NCBI GenBank assembly: GCA_023427825.1
Contig: JAEZAI010000569.1
Coordinates: 1-5,334, forward strand
DNA from: Actinomycetes bacterium
Lineage (GTDB): Bacteria; Actinomycetota; Acidimicrobiia; Acidimicrobiales; Microtrichaceae
Reading direction: 5' to 3'
Length of the DNA: 5,334 nucleotides
The notes below the pieces were generated by a model. The model made no database searches. It was not told where the DNA came from and saw only the letters and a program-made list of their open reading frames with translations. Shown here piece by piece: positions 1-5,334 of this stretch. Made by a program: the position numbers and the translations under genes. The first letter of the stretch is position 1; every line of letters starts with the position of its first letter.

Positions 1-7
1 GCCCACT

Positions 8-22
8 CGGGCGACACGCCCG
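8..22. repeat. Short perfect inverted repeat (CGGGCG / CGCCCG)
   Basis: Six perfectly complementary bases, CGGGCG at 8-13 and CGCCCG at 17-22, flank the 3-nt loop ACA. It lies in the unassigned tail downstream of the last gene, 39 nt beyond the other hairpin (62-80). No T-tract follows on either strand within view. It may be part of a terminator region or chance in GC-rich DNA. Confidence 0.3.
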
Positions 23-61
23 GTCTGCAGGGACCGGCGGACAGCTGGATCCGTGACTGGC

Positions 62-80
62 GGTCGCCGGACCGGCGGCC
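62..80 (-). terminator. Possible GC hairpin after the GT-C-like gene
   Basis: On the minus strand GGCCGCC, loop GGTCC, GGCGACC can form a 7-pair stem with one mismatch, starting 11 nt after the stop codon. No run of T follows it, so it is not a standard intrinsic terminator. The placement just after the last complete gene is the main argument. In DNA this GC-rich, such a stem can also arise by chance. Confidence 0.25.
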
Positions 81-91
81 GCAGGACGACC

Positions 92-1591
92 TCAGCGGCA
101 GCGGTCGGCGATGGAGCTCCGGCAGACGACCGTGAAGTCGCCGAACTCGCCGGCCTGGTACCACTCGGGCTCGTCGAGCTCTCGCACCAGCGGCTTGTCC
201 GAGCTCCACACGATCACGTCCGCGTCGGTGCGCTCGAGCGCGTCCTGCCATCCGTCGGACCGGTCGAGCAGGAGCGCGTAGTCGAGCATCGCGTCGGCCC
301 CTGCGCGGTCGTCCACGAACGTGTTCGCCCGGTCCTCGTAGCGCCAGTCCAGGTAGTTGCCGACGAAGTCGTGCGAGGCGACCTTCACGTCGGGCTGACC
401 GGCCAGGCCACGGGACTCGAGCCAGTCCACCGCCGCCACGGGGTAGCGCTGCAGGTCGTAGGACGGCGTGGCCACGGCCCACAACAGGCCGGCGAAGGCG
501 AGCGTGGCCCCGAGACCGACCAACACCTTCCGGATGCGCTGCGCCGGCAGGTCGGAGCCCTCGAGGCCGGCGATGCCCGCGGCGACCCACGGCACCAGCG
601 TGATCGCGGCGAGCGGCAGCAGGCGTCCGGCGGAGAGCCCCATGGCGACCAGGCCGAGCGCGCCCACCAGCACGCCCCAGCGCCGGCGAGCGACGGCGCC
701 GTAGACGGCGACCAGGCCCATGGCGATGAGCAGCCAGGTCAGCGGGTGGTCGAAGCCGGCCGGCTGCCACTCCACGTAGGTCGACAGCGCCTGGCGGCCG
801 CGCTCGTCGCCGAACTGCTCGATCGGGAGCACGACGCTCTGGAACGGATCGGGCTGGGCCAGACCGCCGAGCACCACGCCCACGCCGGCCCACAGGACGC
901 ACAGACCCTGACGGAGCTCCACCCGCCGGTCGTCGATGGCCTGGGCGATCAGCACCAGCACCAGCACTCCCAGCCCGTACACCCACGTCCCGTGCACGTT
1001 GGCCCAGATGCCGAAGACCGGCACCAGCCACCACGGCGAGCGACGCTCCTTGACGACCAGGACGGTGAGCGCGAGGAGCAGGTAGCCGGGCAGCTGCGGC
1101 CGGGCGTTGACGAACGGGATCAGCGTGATCACCACGCAGACGGCGGGCAGCACGACCGACAGGAGGGTCCGAGGAGGGGCGACGCCGCCCGCCGGGGCGT
1201 CGGGCCTCGTCAGTCGGACGACGAGCAGGCCCAGGACACCGGCGAGCGCTGCGGTCATGATGCGGATACCGGTGCCGCCGCCGACGAGGTCGACCACGGC
1301 CAGGACCGCCGACCACAGCCAGCTCGGGACCGGGAACTCGCTCGACGTGTAGAGGAACGGGTTGGTCGCGGGGATGCCGTCCTCGAGCATGAGGCGGCCG
1401 GTCGCCAGGTGCGTCAGGAAGCTGTTGTCGGCCAGGGGGCGGGAGGCCATGAAGGCCAGGAACCCCGCCACCAGCACGCCGAGCCCGGCGTCGGGCCAGG
1501 ACCGCGTGATCGAGGTCGGGCCCGCGCCCTCCGCGACGGCCGTCGACCGCGTCGACCGGACATCGAGCCGGTCGACGTGATCGATCGTCAT
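92..1591 (-). CDS. Polytopic membrane protein, GT-C glycosyltransferase-like, function unproven
   Basis: This 499-residue protein has a short basic and polar N-terminus, then about 10-12 hydrophobic helices between residues ~35 and 375, and a soluble C-terminal domain (~376-499). Its motif series resembles an uncharacterised bacterial family with a GT-C-like layout. These motifs are: acidic D55 before SFLTHLATGRLMLEDGIP (57-74), then ATNPFLYTS; RPQLPGYLLLAL (164-175); IWANVHGTWVYGL (195-207); VEWQPAGF (273-280) after the predicted helix region. The C-terminal domain has YPVAAVDWLESRGL (383-396), GNYLDW, and FVDDRAGADAMLDY (425-438), also common in that family. GT-C enzymes use lipid-linked sugars outside the membrane, with acidic residues in the first loop; D55 is the candidate here. 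The ATG shares its A with the tadC stop (TGATG), which ties it to the pilus operon. Sugar transfer and a pilus target are inference. It could instead be a non-enzymatic membrane protein. Confidence 0.88.
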   Translation of the reverse strand: MTIDHVDRLDVRSTRSTAVAEGAGPTSITRSWPDAGLGVLVAGFLAFMASRPLADNSFLTHLATGRLMLEDGIPATNPFLYTSSEFPVPSWLWSAVLAVVDLVGGGTGIRIMTAALAGVLGLLVVRLTRPDAPAGGVAPPRTLLSVVLPAVCVVITLIPFVNARPQLPGYLLLALTVLVVKERRSPWWLVPVFGIWANVHGTWVYGLGVLVLVLIAQAIDDRRVELRQGLCVLWAGVGVVLGGLAQPDPFQSVVLPIEQFGDERGRQALSTYVEWQPAGFDHPLTWLLIAMGLVAVYGAVARRRWGVLVGALGLVAMGLSAGRLLPLAAITLVPWVAAGIAGLEGSDLPAQRIRKVLVGLGATLAFAGLLWAVATPSYDLQRYPVAAVDWLESRGLAGQPDVKVASHDFVGNYLDWRYEDRANTFVDDRAGADAMLDYALLLDRSDGWQDALERTDADVIVWSSDKPLVRELDEPEWYQAGEFGDFTVVCRSSIADRCR

Positions 1592-2517
1592 CAGAGGCTC
1601 TCGCGGATGTTCATGATGGCCGGACCGATCACCACCACGAACAGGGCCGGGAAGATGCAGAACACCATCGGGATGAGCATCTTCACCGGCGCCTTCTGGG
1701 CCCGCTCCTGGGCCAGCTGACGACGCTTGATGCGCATCTCGTCGGCCTGCCCGCGGAGCACCCGGCCGATCGACACGCCGAACTGGTCGGCCTGGATGAT
1801 CGCCATGACGAACGAGCGGAGCTCGGGCACGTTGCAGCGGTCGTCCATGGCGCGCATGGCGTCGGCACGGGAGGCACCGGCGCGCGTCTCGCCGAGCATG
1901 CGGGAGAACTCGTCGGACAGCGGGCCCGGGACCGAGTTCACCACCCGGTCGATGGCCTGCTCGAAGCCCAGGCCGGCCTCGACCGAGATGACGAGCAGGT
2001 CCATGACGTCCGGCAGCGTGATCTGGATCTCGTGCTGGCGGTCGGCGACCTTGCGGTTCAGCCAGCTGTCGGGGCCGAGCACCAGGACGAGCACCAGCAG
2101 GCCCGGCACCGCCAGGCGCAGATTGCCGGACAGGCCGAGGAGGTTGAACACGAACAGCAGCAGGAACGACAGCGCGGCCAGGGCGACCGTGACCACCCGG
2201 ACGCCCAGGAAGCGGTCGACGGCGGACTGCTCGGGCATGCCCGCGTAGACGAGCTTCTGCTTCACCTTCTCGACGTAGCCGACCGGGGTGAACCGCCGGC
2301 CCAGGCCGGTGACGCCCTCGACGAGCGGGCCGAGGGCCCGGTCCTTGAGCGGCGCCAGCATCTGCTGGTCGCGCTCGTTCTCGACCTCGTAGCCGTCGAG
2401 CTGGCGCAGCGACTCCCGCACCACCTGGCGCTCGTCCAGCTGGCTGAGGATGGCCCACACGACCGCGCCGACGGCGCCGGCGATCAGGAGGACGGAGAGC
2501 AGGACAACCGGGGACAT
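1591..2517 (-). CDS. tadC: Tad pilus inner-membrane platform protein TadC
   Basis: This 308-residue T2SSF-family protein pairs with TadB to form the inner-membrane platform on which CpaF acts. An N-terminal membrane helix (~3-24) is followed by a charged cytoplasmic stretch with KVKQKLVYAGMP (84-95), the TadB/C-type segment before the central helices. Two helices lie at ~106-128 and ~134-149. The T2SSF domain follows at ~165-275, with LPDVMDLLVISVEAGLGFEQA (about 168-188) and the basic, Gln-rich MRIKRRQLAQERAQKAPVKM (261-280). The C-terminal helix IPMVFCIFPALFVVVIGPA (282-300) is typical of TadC. Its length is normal for TadC and nothing is broken. The ATG start lies 4 bp after the tadB stop and has a GAGGTG ribosome binding site inside the end of tadB. 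The stop shares one base with the next gene's start. The order cpaF-tadB-tadC matches classical tad loci. Confidence 0.95.
   Translation of the reverse strand: MSPVVLLSVLLIAGAVGAVVWAILSQLDERQVVRESLRQLDGYEVENERDQQMLAPLKDRALGPLVEGVTGLGRRFTPVGYVEKVKQKLVYAGMPEQSAVDRFLGVRVVTVALAALSFLLLFVFNLLGLSGNLRLAVPGLLVLVLVLGPDSWLNRKVADRQHEIQITLPDVMDLLVISVEAGLGFEQAIDRVVNSVPGPLSDEFSRMLGETRAGASRADAMRAMDDRCNVPELRSFVMAIIQADQFGVSIGRVLRGQADEMRIKRRQLAQERAQKAPVKMLIPMVFCIFPALFVVVIGPAIMNIRESL
1598..1602 (-). promoter_or_regulatory. Weak ribosome binding site for the GT-C-like gene
   Basis: The minus strand reads GAGAG, ending 6 nt before the ATG at 1591-1589, inside the tadC codons for RESL. This is a poorer match than the two upstream sites. 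Reinitiation by ribosomes terminating at the TGATG junction may matter more than this site. Confidence 0.4.
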
Positions 2518-2521
2518 CAGG

Positions 2522-4465
2522 TCACACCTCGATCGTGATGATCTTCTTCATCCATGCGAACCCGACGAGCATCGACACGACGCCCAGGCCCAGGAGGATG
2601 TAGCCCAGACCGGGGGTCAGGAGCTTGGACATGTACTCGCCGTTGATCGACCACATCACCAGGCCAAGGCCGGGCGGCAGCAGCCCGAGCACGATGGCGC
2701 TCATGCGACCCTCGGCGGTGAGCGTGGCCACGTCGCGGCGCAGGCGCTCGCGCTGGGTCATGGTGTCGGCGACGGTGACGAGGAGCTCGGCCAGGTTGCC
2801 GCCGACCTCCCGCTGGATGCGGATGGCCATGACGGCCCAGCTGAAGTCGTCGCTGTTCATGCGTTCGGCGACCGCCTCCAGCGACTCGTCGAGCGGACGG
2901 CCCAGCCGGGTCTCGGTGACGACCCGCCGAAGCTCCCGACCCATCGGGTCGTCGATCTCGGTGGAGACCGCCTCGAAGCCCTGACCGATCGAGTAGCCGG
3001 CGCGCAGCGTGCCGGCGAGCAGGGTGAGGGTGTCGGGCAGCTGTCGCTCGAACGCCTTGCAGCGGCGGCGCACCTGGATGCTCAGGATCGCCCTCGGCAC
3101 GAACACGCCGAGCGCCCCGACGATCAGCGCGAGGAGGAGGCTGCGGGTGAGCGCGAACGCGAGCAGCGTGAGCAGCACCACGGCGGCGGCCAGGAAGAAG
3201 AGGGCCTCGGCGCCGCGGAGCGGCAGACCGGCGCGCTCCATGTCGGCCTCGAGCTTCTGGAGCACGCCGCGGCGCTCGGCGACGTCGCCGGTGAACTCGA
3301 CGGCGCGCTGGATGATCGGCACGGTCGTGTGCGAGCCGTCCGGCAGCTCGTCCTCGGACGCCTCGTCGCCGTACGGATCCTCGTAGACCTTCAGGCGCCG
3401 GCTCAGGGAGTCGGATCCGGGCAGCACCATGTTGAGGAGCGTCCAGATGAAGAGCGCCACTGCCCCGAAGCCGATGAGCACGACGACGATCAGGCCCAGC
3501 GGGTTGCCGAGGATCTTCTCGAGCATCGACTGGCTCTGCGGGACCGGGGGGGCCAGGTTGACCGAGCCGGTCTTGGTGGTGCCGGGCACGTAGGCGACGG
3601 TGGTGCTCAGCTTGCCGGCCGAGACCTGGAGCTGCGTGCTGCCCTCCAGACCCGCCGGGCTGGCGTAGCGCAGGAGGAAGCGGCCCTGCAGCTGCGTCGA
3701 GACGGTCTGGAAGGCATCCGCGAGTGCGTTCTCGTCGGCGGCCGGGGTGATCGAGCCGCCCAGGCTGCCGACCATGTGGTCGATCGCCTCGATGTCCGCG
3801 CCGCGGGGCATCACGACGGCGTTCAGCTGGGCGCCGGCCTGTGCCATCGCGCCCTGCGCGGTGGTGGCCGTGGCCCGACCGGTGACCGGGGTGGAGGCGG
3901 AGAAGAGGATGATGCTGCGCTGGGCGATGCCGCCCTCGCTCAGCAGGTCGGCACCGCGAACGAGGCCGTCCCAGGTGACCGACGAGCCGACCGGCTCGAC
4001 CTCGTCGAGCGCGGCCTGGAACTCCTCGGCCGAGGTGGTGCTGCCCAGCTCCACCGCCGCGCCGCCGCCGGTGGTGACGAGGCCGAGGGAGCGGGTGATG
4101 CCCTTGCCGGGCAGCAGCGGCTCGAGCGCCTGCTTGGCGAGCTGGACCGTCGCGTTGCCGAGCGTGGCCGAGTTGTCGAGCACGACCACGGCGTCGAGCG
4201 GCAGGTCGGGACCGGCCAGGACGGTCGAGTCCACCTTCTTGCCCTGGACCGACGCGGTCAGGTCCGCGGCGTCCGCGCCGACCACGTTGCCGAAGACCTG
4301 GACCTGCTCGCTCCGGGCGTTGACGCTCTGCACGGTCAGGGACGGCGCCGGATCATCGGCCGCACCCGCGGGCGCGACGACGCCGATCGTGCCGAGCAGG
4401 CACGCCGCGGCGGCGAGGCCGACGAGGAGCGCGATGCCCTTGCGGCGGTTCGCTCGGTTCCTCAC
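2522..4465 (-). CDS. tadB: VWA-domain/TadB fusion, inner-membrane platform protein of the Tad pilus
   Basis: This 647-residue protein is about twice the length of a plain TadB. A likely signal peptide spans 1-36 (basic RNRANRRK, hydrophobic core, AGAA before DD). Residues ~90-265 resemble a VWA domain: VVVLDNSAT (93-101) fits the first metal-site strand, T164 in SVTWDGL fits the site's threonine, but IILFSAS (185-191) has Ala190 where VWA domains usually have Asp. A membrane helix follows (~322-347), then an acidic cytoplasmic linker (361-377) and the TadB-like [18 protein letters not shown] (405-422). Two helices (~421-440, 442-460), the T2SSF domain (~467-585, including [19 protein letters not shown]) and two more helices (~588-606, 618-638) complete it. 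Positive charges after the helices (SRRLK, RRRCK, MKK) support an outside VWA domain and a cytoplasmic T2SSF domain. The GTG start is supported by a strong ribosome binding site and the signal peptide. The platform role is family knowledge; the VWA role is unknown. Confidence 0.93.
   Translation of the reverse strand: MRNRANRRKGIALLVGLAAAACLLGTIGVVAPAGAADDPAPSLTVQSVNARSEQVQVFGNVVGADAADLTASVQGKKVDSTVLAGPDLPLDAVVVLDNSATLGNATVQLAKQALEPLLPGKGITRSLGLVTTGGGAAVELGSTTSAEEFQAALDEVEPVGSSVTWDGLVRGADLLSEGGIAQRSIILFSASTPVTGRATATTAQGAMAQAGAQLNAVVMPRGADIEAIDHMVGSLGGSITPAADENALADAFQTVSTQLQGRFLLRYASPAGLEGSTQLQVSAGKLSTTVAYVPGTTKTGSVNLAPPVPQSQSMLEKILGNPLGLIVVVLIGFGAVALFIWTLLNMVLPGSDSLSRRLKVYEDPYGDEASEDELPDGSHTTVPIIQRAVEFTGDVAERRGVLQKLEADMERAGLPLRGAEALFFLAAAVVLLTLLAFALTRSLLLALIVGALGVFVPRAILSIQVRRRCKAFERQLPDTLTLLAGTLRAGYSIGQGFEAVSTEIDDPMGRELRRVVTETRLGRPLDESLEAVAERMNSDDFSWAVMAIRIQREVGGNLAELLVTVADTMTQRERLRRDVATLTAEGRMSAIVLGLLPPGLGLVMWSINGEYMSKLLTPGLGYILLGLGVVSMLVGFAWMKKIITIEV
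2525..2530 (-). promoter_or_regulatory. Ribosome binding site for tadC
   Basis: The minus strand reads GAGGTG, ending 7 nt before the ATG at 2517-2515. It lies within the last codons of the VWA-tadB gene (ending IEV, then TGA), so tadC translation is likely coupled to termination of tadB. It supports the MSPVVLL start. Confidence 0.75.
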
Positions 4466-5334
4466 CGTCCGGTCACCGCCTTGCGACCGCCGTCCCGGGA
4501 GAAGACCTCCGGGCCCAGGCGGATGCCCTGGTCCGCGAGCTTCTCGGCGAACTTCGGGCGGACGCCCGTCGCCTGCAGCTGCCCGCGGTAGCGGCCGTTC
4601 TCGTCGACGCCGGCACCGAAGTCGAACAGGAACACGTCCTGGAGGGTGATCACGTCGCCCTCCATGCCCTGGACCTCGGTGATGTGGGTGACGCGGCGGG
4701 TGCCGTCCCGCAAGCGGGACAGCTGGACGATGACGTCGATGGCCGACGCCATCTGCTCACGGATGGCCCGCACCGGCAGGTCGAAGCCGGCCATGAGGAC
4801 CAGCGTCTCCAGACGGGCCAGCGTGTCCCGGGGGCTGTTGGCGTGGACCGTGGTGAGCGAGCCGTCGTGGCCCGTGTTCATGGCCTGGAGCATGTCCAGC
4901 GCCTCGCCGGAACGACACTCGCCGACCACGATGCGGTCGGGGCGCATGCGCAGGCAGTTCTTGACGAGGTCCCGGATCGTGACCTCGCCGCGGCCCTCCA
5001 CGTTCGGCGGGCGGGACTCCATGCAGAGCACGTGCTCCTGGTGGAGCTGGAGCTCCTTGGCGTCCTCGACGGTGACGATGCGCTCGTCCTCGGGGATGAA
5101 CGACGAGAGCACGTTGAGCATGGTCGTCTTGCCGGTGCCGGTACCGCCGGCGACGATCACGTTGAGCTTGCCGACGATGCAGGCCTGCAGGAAGCGGGCG
5201 GCCTGGGCGTTGACCGACCCGAAGCGGATCAGGTCGTCGATCTGCAGCGGGTCGGCGGCGAACTTCCGGATCGTGAGGAACGGACCGCCGATCGACAGCG
5301 GCGAGATCACCGCGTTGACGCGGGAGCCGTCGGG
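4462..5334 (-). CDS. cpaF: Tad pilus assembly ATPase CpaF/TadA (C-terminal part; 5' end outside window)
   Basis: Cytoplasmic hexameric secretion ATPase of the VirB11/GspE type (CpaF/TadA family), which powers Flp pilus assembly. The 290 visible residues are numbered from the window edge. They begin with [10 protein letters not shown], a conserved stretch that precedes the nucleotide-binding domain in this family. The Walker A loop GGTGTGKT is at 63-70, an Asp-box-like [11 protein letters not shown] at 87-97, and Walker [12 protein letters not shown] at 131-141 with E139. The His box TTVHANSP at 161-168 follows. All catalytic motifs are intact. Family members are usually about 400-480 residues, so roughly a third is missing upstream. 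The frame is open through position 5334, so the GTG at 5310 is an internal valine codon and not the start. The stop TGA (4464-4462) overlaps the GTG start of the downstream tadB-like gene by 4 bp. Assignment to CpaF is from motifs and the adjacent tadB and tadC genes. Confidence 0.97.
   Translation of the reverse strand, partial: PDGSRVNAVISPLSIGGPFLTIRKFAADPLQIDDLIRFGSVNAQAARFLQACIVGKLNVIVAGGTGTGKTTMLNVLSSFIPEDERIVTVEDAKELQLHQEHVLCMESRPPNVEGRGEVTIRDLVKNCLRMRPDRIVVGECRSGEALDMLQAMNTGHDGSLTTVHANSPRDTLARLETLVLMAGFDLPVRAIREQMASAIDVIVQLSRLRDGTRRVTHITEVQGMEGDVITLQDVFLFDFGAGVDENGRYRGQLQATGVRPKFAEKLADQGIRLGPEVFSRDGGRKAVTGR
4471..4482 (-). promoter_or_regulatory. Strong ribosome binding site for the VWA-tadB gene
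   Basis: On the minus strand the bases read AAGGCGGTGACC, which match 10 of 12 positions of the full anti-Shine-Dalgarno complement AAGGAGGTGATC. The GGTGA part ends 7 nt before the GTG codon at 4465-4463. The site lies inside the last codons of cpaF (Lys-Ala-Val-Thr) and decides the GTG start in the GTGA overlap. Confidence 0.75.

Larger units (their letters stand above)
1..91. other. Unassigned tail downstream of the operon genes
   Basis: These 91 bases follow the stop of the GT-C-like gene. All three minus-strand frames are open from 91 to the edge, and the plus strand has a stop at 54-56 in one frame. There is too little sequence to call a gene. The only structure seen is the two GC-rich inverted repeats. 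A downstream minus-strand gene may begin near or beyond position 1. Confidence 0.4.

Noticed and set aside
53..1720. 555-residue plus-strand open frame
   Set aside because: It lies antisense to the GT-C-like gene and the end of tadC. Its product is rich in Arg, Gly, His, Gln and Asp with no domain or membrane pattern, as expected when a high-GC gene is read on the opposite strand.
1683..1877. 64-residue minus-strand open frame inside tadC
   Set aside because: It is an alternate frame of tadC, rich in Ser, Arg and Pro, with no evidence of coding.
92..2458. Long N-terminal extension of the GT-C-like gene, giving 788 residues
   Set aside because: The extra ~290 residues read through tadC in another frame and are Arg/Gly/Ala/Pro-rich shadow sequence. 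The ATG at 1591, directly at the tadC stop, gives a normal start before the first membrane helix.
2450..4591. 713-residue plus-strand open frame
   Set aside because: It is antisense to the whole VWA-tadB gene and has the same low-complexity His/Gln/Glu/Arg composition. The minus-strand gene has a signal peptide, helices and a recognisable T2SSF domain, which settles the coding strand.
3747..4649. 300-residue plus-strand open frame, and similar ones at 1727-2248, 2032-2538, 3009-3386
   Set aside because: All are antisense to conserved minus-strand genes, overlap each other in different frames, and are rich in Ser, Arg, Pro and Thr with no recognisable motif.
5308..5310. GTG codon as the start of the ATPase gene
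   Set aside because: The frame continues upstream to the window edge with the conserved PDGSRVNA stretch of the CpaF family, so this is an internal valine codon and the gene is cut by the window edge.
1..5334. tRNA, rRNA, CRISPR array, insertion sequence or phage features
   Set aside because: No regularly spaced repeats, transposase motifs, terminal inverted repeats of an element or RNA gene signatures were seen. Four contiguous genes cover nearly the whole window.

Overview
The window is GC-rich throughout (roughly two thirds or more G+C by eye). It carries four tightly packed genes, all on the minus strand, and reads as the middle of a tad/flp (type IVc) pilus assembly operon. GC content, GTG starts and protein style suggest a high-GC actinobacterium (Actinomycetota). 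I cannot name the genus or class from this sequence.

Layout in transcription order, high to low coordinates: (1) 5334-4462, the C-terminal 290 residues of the CpaF/TadA secretion ATPase, whose 5' end lies outside the window; (2) 4465-2522, a 647-residue TadB-type platform protein with an unusual N-terminal secreted von Willebrand factor A (VWA)-like domain; (3) 2517-1591, the partner platform protein TadC; (4) 1591-92, a 499-residue polytopic membrane protein that resembles bacterial GT-C-fold glycosyltransferase-like proteins. Positions 91-1 are a short non-coding or unassigned tail with two GC-rich inverted repeats.

The junctions are a 4-bp GTGA overlap, a 4-bp gap and a 1-bp TGATG overlap, so the genes are almost certainly cotranscribed and translationally coupled. 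There is no room for an internal promoter between them, and the main promoter must lie upstream of position 5334. In the expected mechanism, CpaF hydrolyses ATP at the cytoplasmic face and drives the TadB/TadC inner-membrane platform, which extrudes or retracts Flp-type pilin. Pilin, TadE/F-like pseudopilins, prepilin peptidase and the TadZ/CpaE and CpaB/RcpC homologues are not in this window and would be sought on either side.

Two things deserve a second look. One is the fusion of an extracytoplasmic VWA-like domain with a partly degenerate metal site to TadB. The other is the uncharacterised GT-C-like membrane protein coupled to tadC, a candidate for modifying the pilus or another surface product. 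The long plus-strand open frames are antisense shadows created by the high GC content.
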